Source: Burkholderiaceae bacterium
GTDB lineage: Bacteria > Pseudomonadota > Gammaproteobacteria > Burkholderiales > Burkholderiaceae_D
NCBI GenBank assembly: GCA_004298905.1
Contig: SCTK01000004.1
Coordinates: 62,001 to 126,000, forward strand
Direction: 5' to 3'
DNA length: 64,000 nt
This document shows positions 7,867 through 16,260 of this stretch, piece after piece (the stretch's first letter is position 1; the number at the start of each line of letters is the position of its first letter). The notes beneath the pieces are model-generated. The model saw only the letters and a list, made by a program, of their open reading frames with translations, had not been told where the DNA came from and made no database searches. The position numbers were made by a program, and so were the translations under genes.

Positions 7867-8748
7867 ATGGGTGCAGCGTCCATGCATGGCAAAGTCAAAG
7901 AAGCGCCGTACTACTTTATTCCGCATCCGTCGCGCTATCCGGTTCTGGCGGGTATTGCGTTGCTGTTTTTTGCGGGCGGCATGTCGCTGTGGGTGAATCA
8001 CTATGCGATTGGCCCCTGGTCGGTGCTGGCCGGTGTGCTGGGTCTGTTGACGGTATTGTATTTCTGGTTCGGCGACGCCATCGTCGAATCGGAAGGCGGT
8101 CAGTACAGCAAGCGTGTCGATCTGTCGTTCCGCTGGAGCATGAGTTGGTTCATCTTCTCCGAAGTAATGTTCTTCGCCGCATTCTTTGGCGCGCTGTTCT
8201 ACGCCCGCGCCATTTCCATGCCCTGGCTGGCCGACGAAACCCATGCCTGGGTGCTGTGGCCCAATTTCAAGGCGGTCTGGCCCAACCTCGGTACCGTCGC
8301 CGGTGCGGTCGAGCCCTTCACCAAAATGTCGCCGTGGCCGATTCCCACGCTGAACACGGCCCTGCTCTTGAGTTCGGGCGTGACGCTGACGATCTCGCAC
8401 CATGCGCTGCGCGCAGATCACCGCAGCCAGGCGATCTTGTTCCTATTCATCACGATTTTGCTGGGCGCAACCTTCCTGGGCTTCCAGGCGTTTGAATACT
8501 TTCATGCCTACACCGAACTGAACCTGAAGCTGTCGTCCGGCATCTATGGCTCGACCTTCTTCATGCTCACCGGCTTCCACGGTTTCCATGTGACGATGGG
8601 CGCCATCATGTTGTCGGTCGTATTGCGCCGCTTGATCCGTGGTGATTTCACCGCCTCGCATCACTTCGGTTTTGAAGGTGCCGCCTGGTACTGGCACTTT
8701 GTCGATGTGGTCTGGCTGGGTCTGTATGTGATCGTGTATTGGCTGTAA
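7867..8748 (+). CDS. coxC: Cytochrome c oxidase subunit III
   Basis: 293 aa, seven predicted membrane helices. Subunit III signatures are present: YYFIPHPSRYP near the start, FRWSMSWFIFSEVMFFAAFFGA, NTALLLSSGVTLTISHHAL, and GFHGFHVTMG with a C-terminal WYWHFVDVVWLGLY. The ATG at 7867 has GAGGAG upstream and is preferred over an in-frame TTG at 7849. Subunit III stabilises the catalytic core and proton uptake. Last plus-strand gene of the first transcription block; a strong terminator follows. Confidence 0.96.
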   Translation: MGAASMHGKVKEAPYYFIPHPSRYPVLAGIALLFFAGGMSLWVNHYAIGPWSVLAGVLGLLTVLYFWFGDAIVESEGGQYSKRVDLSFRWSMSWFIFSEVMFFAAFFGALFYARAISMPWLADETHAWVLWPNFKAVWPNLGTVAGAVEPFTKMSPWPIPTLNTALLLSSGVTLTISHHALRADHRSQAILFLFITILLGATFLGFQAFEYFHAYTELNLKLSSGIYGSTFFMLTGFHGFHVTMGAIMLSVVLRRLIRGDFTASHHFGFEGAAWYWHFVDVVWLGLYVIVYWL

Positions 8749-8766
8749 GTACTCGCGGGACAAATC

Positions 8767-8798
8767 AACAAAAGGCCGCAAACGCGGCCTTTTGTTTT
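8767..8798. terminator. Bidirectional Rho-independent terminator
   Basis: The stem (10-bp core aaaaggccgc/gcggcctttt at 8770-8779 and 8784-8793, loop aaac) is flanked by an A-rich stretch on one side and T-rich on the other. It lies between the convergent coxC and DUF2909 genes and can serve both. Confidence 0.85.
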
Positions 8799-8817
8799 GG
8801 CGCCAGTTAGCGTCGCT

Positions 8818-9030
8818 TTAGCGCCGAGGGAAACTGATGCCGGTCGGCTCGATCCAACCCATCCACCAGGAAAACAGGATGAACAGGAACAAGAGCACGG
8901 ACAGGCCGATGCGCCAGGTGAGCGCGTTGACCATGCGATTGGTTCCGCTCTTGTCGCGCATCATGAATACCAGTGCCGAGCCGAGGCTGATGAAAATACC
9001 GATGAAAGCCAACAGGATGATGATTTTCAT
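8818..9030 (-). CDS. DUF2909 family twin-transmembrane protein
   Basis: 70 aa with two membrane helices (about 2-22 and 40-60) joined by a basic loop (MRDKSGTNRMVNALTWRIG). The end is WWMGWIEPTG. Proteins of this type are encoded beside SURF1 in proteobacterial oxidase clusters, often on the opposite strand as here. GGAG lies 8 nt upstream of the ATG at 9030. It starts 14 bp from the divergent SURF1 start. Function unknown, presumed linked to oxidase assembly. Confidence 0.8.
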   Translation of the reverse strand: MKIIILLAFIGIFISLGSALVFMMRDKSGTNRMVNALTWRIGLSVLLFLFILFSWWMGWIEPTGISFPRR

Positions 9031-9044
9031 GAATCCACTCCAGA

Positions 9045-9815
9045 ATGGAGTCTGCAGTGTATCGCAATAAATCCGGCAATAAGCCTGCGTTCTGGCCGTG
9101 GCTCGCACTGGCGCTGGCGGGCGTGGCGCTGACGGTGTCGCTGGGGAACTGGCAAACACGTCGTGCGGCCGCCAAGGAACAATTGCAGCGGCATATTGCG
9201 CAAGCCATGCAGGCGCAACCATTGGCGTTCGATGGCCATGTCGACCCCGGCGCGACGCTGGAATGGCGCCGCGTGAGTTTGCGCGGACAGTATTTGCGCG
9301 AACGCACGGTGTATCTGGATAACCGCATCCAGAATGTGAGCGGTCAGGGCGTGGTCGGATTTTATGTGCTGACGCCGTTTCAGCTCGAAGATGGCGTGAC
9401 GCAGATCATCGTCAATCGCGGCTGGATTGCGCGCGATGCGCATCGCATCGGCGCGGTGCCGCCGCATGATAATCCCACCGGCGTGTTGACGGTCGAAGGG
9501 GTGTTGCACAAGGAGATTGGTCAGACCTTGCAACTTGCCGCGGCGTCGTCCGCTTCCGGGCCAATTCGCGCCAGCTTCAGCGTGGACGCATATCAACGCG
9601 AAACCGGCATGACGCTATCACCATGGATCGTGTACCAACTCGATCGCGCGCAAGAAGCGCGCAGCGATGGTCTCGTGCGCGATTGGCAGTTGCCCGCATT
9701 GGGCGTGGAAAAACACCGCGCTTACGCCTTGCAATGGTATGCGATGGCATGTGCGATTGCGCTGGGCACGGTCGTGTGGTTATGGAAACGGTTTAATCGT
9801 GGGAATGAAGCATGA
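9045..9815 (+). CDS. SURF1 family cytochrome oxidase biogenesis protein
   Basis: 256 aa. Typical SURF1 topology: an N-terminal helix (about 16-36) and a C-terminal helix (about 228-248) flank a periplasmic domain. Signature segments are GNWQTRRAAAKEQL, WRRVSLRGQYL, VYLDNR, YVLTPFQLEDG, IIVNRGWI and the final HRAYALQWYAMA. SURF1 (Shy1) helps insert haem a into subunit I. The ATG at 9045 gives the longest form; a GTG at 9057 has a better placed GGAG and could be the true start. The stop overlaps the next gene (ATGA). Confidence 0.92.
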   Translation: MESAVYRNKSGNKPAFWPWLALALAGVALTVSLGNWQTRRAAAKEQLQRHIAQAMQAQPLAFDGHVDPGATLEWRRVSLRGQYLRERTVYLDNRIQNVSGQGVVGFYVLTPFQLEDGVTQIIVNRGWIARDAHRIGAVPPHDNPTGVLTVEGVLHKEIGQTLQLAAASSASGPIRASFSVDAYQRETGMTLSPWIVYQLDRAQEARSDGLVRDWQLPALGVEKHRAYALQWYAMACAIALGTVVWLWKRFNRGNEA

Positions 9816-10465
9816 ATGCAAAGAGCCTCTCGGCGAGACAAAAAGCGGCACGCTGGAAATTGCTGCTGGTGTTTTTGATTTGCGCGGCACCGGTGATTGC
9901 TGCGCTGCTGGCCTATTATGTCTGGCCACCGCAAGGCGGCCAAACCAACTATGGCACTTTGATCGAACCGCAACGTCCGGTGCCCGATGCGGGTGTGTTG
10001 CGGCTCACGCATCTGGATGGGCGCAGTTTCGATTTGCATGCACTGCGCGGCCGCTGGGTCATGCTTTATGCAAGTCCAGCCGATTGCGATCAGCGTTGCA
10101 AGGACACGCTGTTTGCCATGCGCCAGATTCGCTTGATGAATGGCAAGGAGCGTGATCGCATCGAGCGCGTCTGGTTGATGCTGGATGAGGTGCCGGTGTC
10201 CACCGAATTGATCCGCGAATACGATGGCATGTGGATGCTGCGCGCCAGCGTGGAGGAATTGCAGAAATTCCTGCCCTTGCCAGCGGCGCCCGATGCTGCG
10301 CTACCCGATCATGTCTGGCTGATCGATCCGCTCGGCAACCTGATGATGCGTTTCCCGAAAGACGCCGACCCCAAGCGCATGCACAAGGATCTGGCCAAAC
10401 TGCTCTATACGACCAAGGGCTGGGTGATGAATGCCACCACGCTGCCACCGAAGTCAGTGCAATAA
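9812..10465 (+). CDS. Membrane-anchored thioredoxin-fold protein, SCO-like, of the cox cluster
   Basis: 217 aa. One N-terminal membrane helix (about 17-38) is followed by a periplasmic domain with RSFDLHALRGRWVMLYASPADCDQRC. The CxxxC pair in CDQRC falls where SCO1/SenC proteins have the copper- and redox-active CxxxC. The rest (LVLID-like VWLIDPLGNLMMRFP) fits a thioredoxin fold. Similar proteins sit between SURF1 and ctaA in betaproteobacteria. A role in thiol or copper handling during CuA assembly is inferred. It overlaps SURF1 by 4 nt. Confidence 0.78.
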   Translation: MNAKSLSARQKAARWKLLLVFLICAAPVIAALLAYYVWPPQGGQTNYGTLIEPQRPVPDAGVLRLTHLDGRSFDLHALRGRWVMLYASPADCDQRCKDTLFAMRQIRLMNGKERDRIERVWLMLDEVPVSTELIREYDGMWMLRASVEELQKFLPLPAAPDAALPDHVWLIDPLGNLMMRFPKDADPKRMHKDLAKLLYTTKGWVMNATTLPPKSVQ

Positions 10466-10496
10466 TTTTCCATCCTGAATAACTTTTCTCGACCTC

Positions 10497-11609
10497 ATGA
10501 CGTCACCTTCCGCACTCTGGCAATTCTCACTCAACTACGGTCACGCCCTGATCTGGGGTGGCTCGCTGCTGTTTCTGATGATCATGGCAGTCAGCTTTCT
10601 CACCACGCGCCAACTGGCGCTGCTCACCACCGTCATCACGTTCGGGCTGGTGGTGCTCGGTGCGTATGTGCGCCTGTCTGACGCCGGACTGGGTTGCCCC
10701 GACTGGCCCGGTTGTTATGGCGCACTGTCGCCGGAGCATGCGAAGTCGGATATCACTGCGGCGCAGTCGCTGGCGCCCGATGGCCCGGTGTCGCTGCCCA
10801 AAGCCTGGAAGGAGATGGTGCATCGTTACACCGCTTCGCTGGTGGGCGCGCTGATTGTTGCACTGTTGTTTCGCGTGTTGCTCAACCGCCGTCGTCTGCG
10901 TGATCTGGGCGCGCCCGAATGCCGCATCGGCCTGCCTTTGCTGCTGTTGGGCGTTGTGGTTTTGCAGGGCTTGTTTGGCAAGTGGACGGTGACACTGAAG
11001 CTCTATCCCGCCGTCGTGACCGGGCACTTGCTGGGCGGGCTGCTGTTGCTGTTCCTGCTCACCCTCTACACCATGAGTCAATTTCGCGTGCGTGCGACTA
11101 CGCCGACACTACGCCCGGCGGCGCTGTTTGCGCTGCTTCTGGTGGTGACGCAAATCACTCTCGGTGGCTGGGTCAGCACCAATCATGCAGCCCCGGCGTG
11201 TGGCGAATTGCCCTTGTGCCAGCAGCAACTGCTGCCGCCGATGGAGTTTGCGGAAGCGTTTCAAATCAATCGCGCACTCGGTCAAAATGCCAGTGGCCAA
11301 CCTTTGTCGCTGCAAGCGCTCACGGCAATTCACTGGGCCCACCGCATGTTCGCGCTGGTGGTGTTCGTTTTTCTCTGTGCGACGGTGCTCAAGCTGCTGC
11401 GCAGTCCTGGGCTGCGGCTCATCGGTCTGGGCATCGGGCTTGTGCTGTTGATTCAGATTACGCTGGGCCTGACGGTGGTGTATGCCATGTCCTCCAGCCA
11501 TTTGCATCTGGACTGGCAGCTGCCCATCGCCGCCGCGCATAACGCCGGGGCCGCGCTGCTGCTGGCGTTGTTGACGATGCTAAACTACCGCGCCTTTGCC
11601 AAGGCCTGA
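10497..11609 (+). CDS. ctaA: Haem A synthase, COX15/CtaA family
   Basis: 370 aa with about eight membrane helices. Family motifs: VVLGAYVRLSDAGLGCPDWPGCYG, EMVHRYTASLVG, LQGLFGKWTVTLKLYP with VTGHLLGG, ITLGGWVSTNHAAPACGELPLC, AIHWAHRMFA, and HLHLDWQLPIAAAHNAGA. The conserved histidines in MVHRY, TGHLL, IHWAHR and AAHN are the haem ligands. It oxidises the C8 methyl of haem O to give haem A. The start codon at 10497 has only a poor ribosome binding site. Confidence 0.95.
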   Translation: MTSPSALWQFSLNYGHALIWGGSLLFLMIMAVSFLTTRQLALLTTVITFGLVVLGAYVRLSDAGLGCPDWPGCYGALSPEHAKSDITAAQSLAPDGPVSLPKAWKEMVHRYTASLVGALIVALLFRVLLNRRRLRDLGAPECRIGLPLLLLGVVVLQGLFGKWTVTLKLYPAVVTGHLLGGLLLLFLLTLYTMSQFRVRATTPTLRPAALFALLLVVTQITLGGWVSTNHAAPACGELPLCQQQLLPPMEFAEAFQINRALGQNASGQPLSLQALTAIHWAHRMFALVVFVFLCATVLKLLRSPGLRLIGLGIGLVLLIQITLGLTVVYAMSSSHLHLDWQLPIAAAHNAGAALLLALLTMLNYRAFAKA

Positions 11610-11656
11610 AGCCAAGGCCTGGAAGATCTTTCCCGTAACGATCGTTCGATTCTTAA

Positions 11657-12547
11657 ATGCAGCAAGTCATCCCCAACCCCACTGCCCACAAGCTCGCCCA
11701 GTATTACGCGCTGACCAAACCGCGCGTGACGCAACTGGCGGTATTTTGCGCGGTGATCGGCATGTTTCTGGCCACGCCGGGTGCGCCGGGTTGGCGCATC
11801 GTGCTGGCCGCAACCGCTGGGATCTGGTTGCTGGCCGGTGCGGCCTTTGCCGTCAACTGCGTACTAGAACAACACATCGATGCGCGCATGGCGCGTACGC
11901 GGGCGCGGCCGCTGCCGCGCGGCGCGATTACTTCCAAACAGGCACTACTGTTTTCCGCGCTGATCGGCAGCGTGGGCGCGGCCGTTTTGTATGCGCTGGT
12001 CAATCCGCTGACGATGTGGCTGACCCTGGCCACTTTCGTGGGTTACGCGCTGATCTACACCCTGCTCTTGAAACCGGCCACGCCGCAAAACATCGTCATC
12101 GGCGGTCTGGCCGGTGCAATGCCGCCCGCGCTGGGATGGGCCGCGGTGGCCAATGCGGTGCCGGTACAAGCCTGGGTGCTGGTGCTGATTATTTTTGTCT
12201 GGACGCCGCCGCATTTCTGGGCGCTGGCTTTGTATCGCAGCAAGGATTACGAGAATTCCGGTCTGCCGATGCTGCCCATCACGCACGGCCCGGAATTCAC
12301 CCGGCTGCATGTGTTGCTCTACAGCTTCGCTTTATTTGGCACCACGCTGCTGCCTTTTGCAATTCGGATGAGCGGGTTTGTTTACCTCATCAGTGCGGTG
12401 GTGCTGGGCCTGGTGTTCATTGGTTTTGCCTGGAAAATTTACCGCAACTATTCCGATGCCTTGGCACGCAGCGCGTTTCGTTTTTCGATTCTGTATTTGT
12501 CGCTGCTGTTTGCGGCTTTGTTGCTTGATCATTATCTGAAAGCATGA
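11657..12547 (+). CDS. ctaB: Protoheme IX farnesyltransferase (haem O synthase)
   Basis: 296 aa, UbiA-superfamily prenyltransferase with nine predicted helices. It adds a farnesyl chain to haem B, the step before Cta[16 protein letters not shown] is the family N-terminus. The first diphosphate-binding motif reads [20 protein letters not shown], with Glu in place of the first Asp, as is usual in betaproteobacteria. The second motif region is [14 protein letters not shown] preceded by [11 protein letters not shown]. The stop overlaps the SCO1 start (ATGA), so the pair is translationally coupled. Confidence 0.96.
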   Translation: MQQVIPNPTAHKLAQYYALTKPRVTQLAVFCAVIGMFLATPGAPGWRIVLAATAGIWLLAGAAFAVNCVLEQHIDARMARTRARPLPRGAITSKQALLFSALIGSVGAAVLYALVNPLTMWLTLATFVGYALIYTLLLKPATPQNIVIGGLAGAMPPALGWAAVANAVPVQAWVLVLIIFVWTPPHFWALALYRSKDYENSGLPMLPITHGPEFTRLHVLLYSFALFGTTLLPFAIRMSGFVYLISAVVLGLVFIGFAWKIYRNYSDALARSAFRFSILYLSLLFAALLLDHYLKA

Positions 12548-13128
12548 GCATGCGGCCGATTTTTTCTCTGCTGTCAGCTTGGTTGCTTTGCATTGCGCTG
12601 GCCGCTTGTGATTCCAAGCCGACCTTCAACAATGTCGATATCACCGGCGCGCCCTACGGCAAGGACTTTGCGCTGACCGACCACACCGGCACGCCGCGCA
12701 CGCTGGCCGATTTCAAAGGCAAGGTGGTGGTACTGTTTTTTGGTTATACCCATTGCCCCGATGTATGCCCGACCGATATGGCCGAATGGGCGGCGGCGCT
12801 GCAAAAGCTGGGCGCCGATGCAGCACGTGTGCAAGTGTTGTTTGTCACCTTCGACCCCGAGCGCGATACACCGGCATTGCTGGCCAGGTATGTGCCCAGC
12901 TTCAACCCCACCTTCCTCGGCCTGTATGGCGATCTGGCGACGACGCAGAAGACCGCCAAGGACTTCAATGTCTACTATGAAAAAGTCCCCGGCAAAACGC
13001 CGCAAGACTATACGATGAACCATAGCGCGGGCAGCTATGTGTTCGACCCCACGGGACAACTACGCTTGTTTGTGCGTCACGGCCAGGGCATCGATGCGCT
13101 GGCACATGATCTGCGCGAGCTACTGTAA
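12544..13128 (+). CDS. SCO1/SenC family copper chaperone
   Basis: 194 aa. The lipoprotein signal peptide ends in LLCIALAAC, so it is probably anchored to the inner membrane by a lipid. The thioredoxin-fold domain carries [18 protein letters not shown] with the CxxxC copper/redox pair, followed by [13 protein letters not shown] and a C-terminal histidine in [15 protein letters not shown] proteins load or reduce the CuA centre of subunit II. It overlaps ctaB by 4 nt and closes the oxidase assembly cluster. Confidence 0.94.
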   Translation: MSMRPIFSLLSAWLLCIALAACDSKPTFNNVDITGAPYGKDFALTDHTGTPRTLADFKGKVVVLFFGYTHCPDVCPTDMAEWAAALQKLGADAARVQVLFVTFDPERDTPALLARYVPSFNPTFLGLYGDLATTQKTAKDFNVYYEKVPGKTPQDYTMNHSAGSYVFDPTGQLRLFVRHGQGIDALAHDLRELL

Positions 13129-13194
13129 AGAACGGATACTTGCCTTCCATTCCGGCCATCCTAAGATGTAGTGTCCACCTTGAAGGGAGACACC

Positions 13195-13491
13195 ATGGAG
13201 CACTCTGGTACGCACGGCTGGCAGGAAGCGTTTCAAAGCAATCCCGGCCAATACCCGCATCGCTTGGCGGCACGTTTTCCGCATGTCGTGAAGCGTCTTT
13301 CGGAAAGCTGGGACAGTCCTGAACTTGCGCGTGCCTGTTTCAGAGATCTTCTTACGCCGCAGCGTCCGCAGCGTCGCGGTTTTCCAGAAGAGGTTTACCT
13401 GGAAATTTTCTCCTTGTCGCAATTGTTTGAGCGCTTGCATAAGAACAAGCAACCGGCTGCGGATATTTACTGGAATTGGGTGGCCAACTAA
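13195..13491 (+). CDS. Hypothetical protein, 98 aa
   Basis: Starts with ATG at 13195 behind a good AAGGGAGA site. The protein is soluble, rich in aromatic and charged residues (GTHGWQEAFQSNPGQYPHRL, then FPHVVKRLSESWDSPE), with no signal peptide, membrane segment or familiar motif. Codon choice resembles its neighbours. It lies 66 bp downstream of the SCO1 gene and its stop overlaps the stop of the convergent deacetylase-like gene by 4 bp. No function is proposed. Confidence 0.6.
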   Translation: MEHSGTHGWQEAFQSNPGQYPHRLAARFPHVVKRLSESWDSPELARACFRDLLTPQRPQRRGFPEEVYLEIFSLSQLFERLHKNKQPAADIYWNWVAN

Positions 13492-14420
13492 TCCAGTAGC
13501 GCGCCCACATGCGCGACCGCACTCGCGGCCAGCGCATCAAGCGCATAACCACCTTCCAGCGTGCTGATGACACGCCCGTTGCAGTGCCGGTTGGCGACGG
13601 CGACCAGTTGCTGCGTGACCCACGCATAGTCGTCCTCGACCCAATTCAGCCCCGCCAGTGGATCGGCGCGATGCGCATCGAAACCGGCCGAGATGAACAA
13701 CAGCTGTGGCGCAAACTGATCCAGCGCCGGCAGCCAGACCTCTTCCACGGCTTGCCGTAATAGTCTTCCATTGCTGCCGCTTGGCAGCGGTACATTGACC
13801 ATGTTTTCTCCCAAGGGTTGTTCACCGGAATAGGGATAGAGCGGGCTTTGGAAAGTGGACACCATCAATACACCGGGCGCATCGGCAAAAATTGTTTCGG
13901 TGCCATTGCCGTGATGTACATCAAAATCGGCCGCCGCCACGCGCTGCGCGGAATGGGCAGCCAACGCATGCGCCATGCCGACGGCAACATTGTTGAAGAA
14001 ACAAAATCCCATCGCGCGTCCGCGCTCGGCATGGTGTCCCGGTGGGCGCACATTGCAAAAGGCGCGTTGCACCTCGTCGCGCAACACCAGATCGACGGCG
14101 AGCACCAAAGCACCGGCTGCATGCCGCGCGGCCGTCAAGGTATGGGGATTCATCACCGTGTCGGCATCAAGGGCGTGATAACCGTGGGCAGGCGCTTGTT
14201 CGCAGATGGCTTGAAGATGGTGTGTTGCGTGAACGCGTTTTAACTGTTCATCACTGGCGGCGGGTGCAGTGTAGGCCTGCATACGTTCAAGCAAGTTCGC
14301 ATGCGTCAGCGCCAACTCAATCGCGCGTACGCGCTGGGGCGATTCTGGATGACCCGCGCCCATTTCATGCAACAGGCTGCTGGGGTGGGTGATGTAGGCA
14401 CAATCGGTACCAAAGGTCAT
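13488..14420 (-). CDS. Histone deacetylase family (acetylpolyamine amidohydrolase-like) zinc hydrolase
   Basis: 310 aa. Class II HDAC-like arginase/deacetylase fold. N-terminal HEMGAGHPESPQRVRAIE is the family start. The catalytic His pair lies in VRPPGHHAERGRAMGFCFFNN. Zinc ligands are in DFDVHHGNGTE and in FISAGFDAHRADPLAGLNW, and the C-terminus has TLEGGYALDALA. Bacterial members hydrolyse acetylpolyamines or other acylated amines; the substrate here is not evident. The ATG at 14420 has GGGAGG upstream. Confidence 0.9.
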   Translation of the reverse strand: MTFGTDCAYITHPSSLLHEMGAGHPESPQRVRAIELALTHANLLERMQAYTAPAASDEQLKRVHATHHLQAICEQAPAHGYHALDADTVMNPHTLTAARHAAGALVLAVDLVLRDEVQRAFCNVRPPGHHAERGRAMGFCFFNNVAVGMAHALAAHSAQRVAAADFDVHHGNGTETIFADAPGVLMVSTFQSPLYPYSGEQPLGENMVNVPLPSGSNGRLLRQAVEEVWLPALDQFAPQLLFISAGFDAHRADPLAGLNWVEDDYAWVTQQLVAVANRHCNGRVISTLEGGYALDALAASAVAHVGALLD

Positions 14421-14576
14421 GACGCCTCCCAATCGACAAAATACTGACACGGCTGCGCACCGGACTTCCCATTTGTGTCAACAAACTTTGCACATTGGGT
14501 GCGGGATTTCACACAAGATGCAGCTTATCTCCTATTCTTGAAGAGAAACAGGTGCTTTTCGCTGTACGTATGCAGG

Positions 14577-14592
14577 TGGCACCAATATTGCG
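14577..14592 (+). promoter_or_regulatory. Sigma-54-type promoter upstream of the Ser/Thr kinase
   Basis: TGGCAC (14577-14582), 5 bp, then TTGCG (14588-14592). The GG-N10-GC spacing is exact and the match to the TGGCAC-N5-TTGC consensus is nearly perfect. Transcription would start about 12 bp after the GC, giving a leader of roughly 75 nt before the kinase ATG at 14681. An inverted repeat (gcaccaata at 14579-14587, tattggtgc at 14623-14631) overlaps the promoter. Confidence 0.6.
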
Positions 14593-14628
14593 AAGTCTAG
14601 GGCACGATGTTTGATTCAAGTTTATTGG

Positions 14629-14657
14629 TGCACTGCCGAAATTCAATCAGCAGTGCA
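14629..14657 (+). promoter_or_regulatory. Leader hairpin before the Ser/Thr kinase gene
   Basis: Perfect 8-bp inverted repeat tgcactgc (14629-14636) and gcagtgca (14650-14657), with a 13-nt loop, ending 23 bp before the ATG. Its first three bases are shared with the right arm of the repeat that overlaps the sigma-54 promoter, so the two pairings partly exclude each other. Confidence 0.45.
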
Positions 14658-14680
14658 TAAAAAGCTAGAAGGGAAAAATC

Positions 14681-15736
14681 ATGCATAAGACAGAAGAGCC
14701 CGCCCTGGATCCGGCGTTTGTGATCCCGACGGATCGGATTGGCCGCTATCAACTGACCAGTGTGCTGGGCCACGGATCCATGGCCTCGGTCTATCTGGCG
14801 CACGATCCGGTGCTCGATCGCGATGTCGCCATCAAAACGCTCAACCCCGGCGGCGGCAAACTGGCCCATTTGTTTGAAGAGAATTTCATCAATGAGGCGC
14901 GTGCCGTCGCACGCCTGAACTATCCCAACATCGTCACGATTTTCGAGGCCGGCAAAGCCGATGGCTATGCCTATATCGCGATGGAATATCTTGAAGGCCG
15001 CGACTTGCGCCAATTGATCTGGGATGAAACCGAGCTGAGCTTCGTGCAGATCGGCGACTTGCTGCATCGTGTGGCACGGGCGCTCGACTATGCGCATAAC
15101 AATGGCGTGATTCATCGCGACATCAAACCCGCCAATATTTTTCTCGTGAGAAAGAACCGGCCCAAGATCCTCGATTTTGGTTTGGCCAAACTGCCCATGG
15201 ATGCGGCGCTGGACTTGGGGCTGGCCCCGCATCAAAGCCAAGTTACCGGCACTCCCTTCTATATGTCGCCGGAGCAGGTGGCAGGCAAACCACTGGATCA
15301 TCGCTCCGACATTTTTTCGCTGGGCGTGATCCTGTACGAGCTGCTGACGCATCACAAGCCTTTTGCCGGACCGCGCCCGCAAGAGGTGATAGATCAGATT
15401 CTGCATTACACGCCACCGCTGCCGCGCGAATTGCGCTCCAATGTGCCCCATGAACTTGAGTTGATCGTTGCGCGCGCCTTGGCAAAAGACCCTGACAAAC
15501 GCTACCAGTCCGCCTACGATATGGCCAAAGATCTGGGGCGCTACGCTGCCAAGGCAGGTGCCAGCAAGGTATTGAAACAGGCTCAGGACAGTGCGCGCCG
15601 GCATGGCCACAGTTCGCGCCCAGACAGCAACCCGGCCGAAACTTCGCACTCCCCCTTGCATTGGTTGAAGGCGAAGCTGAACAGCCACTGGCTGCCAGAA
15701 TGGCATGCCCACGCCACGACACAAATGACCCGGTAG
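14681..15736 (+). CDS. Serine/threonine protein kinase (Hanks type)
   Basis: 351 aa. The kinase domain spans about 22-290. The glycine loop is LGHGSMASVYLA with Ala for the third Gly, as is common in PknB-like kinases. The ATP-anchoring lysine is in VAIKTL (K52). The catalytic loop is HRDIKPANI (D147, K149, N152), and the metal-binding DFGLAK has D165. The activation loop ends in MSPEQVAG. About 60 polar C-terminal residues follow, with no transmembrane helix or sensor domain, so it is probably cytoplasmic. AGAAGGGAA lies upstream of the ATG. No cognate phosphatase is adjacent. Targets are unknown. The sigma-54-type promoter upstream suggests regulated expression. Confidence 0.93.
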   Translation: MHKTEEPALDPAFVIPTDRIGRYQLTSVLGHGSMASVYLAHDPVLDRDVAIKTLNPGGGKLAHLFEENFINEARAVARLNYPNIVTIFEAGKADGYAYIAMEYLEGRDLRQLIWDETELSFVQIGDLLHRVARALDYAHNNGVIHRDIKPANIFLVRKNRPKILDFGLAKLPMDAALDLGLAPHQSQVTGTPFYMSPEQVAGKPLDHRSDIFSLGVILYELLTHHKPFAGPRPQEVIDQILHYTPPLPRELRSNVPHELELIVARALAKDPDKRYQSAYDMAKDLGRYAAKAGASKVLKQAQDSARRHGHSSRPDSNPAETSHSPLHWLKAKLNSHWLPEWHAHATTQMTR

Positions 15737-15821
15737 GCTGCCGCCCCCTCGACCTTATTTCAAACCCATATGGGAGTTTATTTTTTTCTGCATTATTTTA
15801 GCCACGCCCCCTTGCCATGTC

Positions 15822-15851
15822 CCCGTCGCATGGTTTAACCTCGCGTATCGA
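15822..15851 (+). promoter_or_regulatory. Candidate promoter for a small RNA
   Basis: TTGCCA (15822-15827) and TATCGA (15846-15851) with an 18-bp spacer, directly before the structured terminated region that follows. Confidence 0.35.
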
Positions 15852-15857
15852 ATTTAA

Positions 15858-15956
15858 AAGGAGGAGGGGCGTATACCCTACGCACCTTTGGCGGAGACGG
15901 CCTGAGAGAAGGCAAGCAGAGAACCCGGGTGTGATCCACCCGGGTTTTTTGTTTTT
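15858..15956 (+). ncRNA. Candidate small RNA or terminated leader
   Basis: An approximately 95-nt segment between a plausible promoter and a strong intrinsic terminator. It contains a hairpin gcgta-taccc-tacgc (15869-15883), a GA-rich middle with a possible gcct/aggc hairpin, and the terminator stem. It has no convincing open frame, and an early purine-rich tract (ggaggaggggc) could pair with mRNA. The next gene starts 305 bp after the terminator. It does not match a riboswitch class that I can recall. The rest of 15737-16260 holds only a weak terminator-like repeat after the kinase gene (about 15760-15788) and the promoter described at 16098. Confidence 0.4.
15922..15956 (+). terminator. Strong Rho-independent terminator
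   Basis: Perfect 10-bp stem aacccgggtg/cacccgggtt (15922-15931, 15937-15946), 5-nt loop, followed by a T-rich tail to 15956. Confidence 0.85.
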
Positions 15957-16097
15957 AAGGGCGCGGGTTCGACAGATAAAAATTGTTTCTTTTGGTCAGA
16001 AACAGACAAATGTCAGATTTTATACTCCCGCTATCGCAACCATAGCCGTTAACCTGTAAAAGTGCCTTTCACATGGCCGAAACAAGCGCTTGGATTT

Positions 16098-16126
16098 TTG
16101 ACAATAATGATGTTATTGCGTAAATT
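16098..16126 (+). promoter_or_regulatory. Candidate sigma-70 promoter for the nitrilase-family gene
   Basis: A perfect TTGACA at 16098-16103, a 17-bp spacer and TAAATT at 16121-16126, about 135 bp before the ATG. Confidence 0.45.
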
Positions 16127-16260
16127 GGGTGCGGGTGCTCGTTTTCCTTGTCATAGGTCAGACGCAGGGAGCTAAGACCGGATCAAAGAAAAAATGCCTT
16201 GGGTATTTATCGAAGGCGCATCTGGTTCAAGTGAACAAAATTTACTGCCGAAGTAATGTG

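Noticed and set aside
15858-15956. Glycine or guanidine riboswitch in front of the nitrilase-family gene
   Set aside because: The conserved core sequences of those classes as I know them are not present, and the terminator is 305 bp from the next gene. Left as an unassigned candidate RNA.
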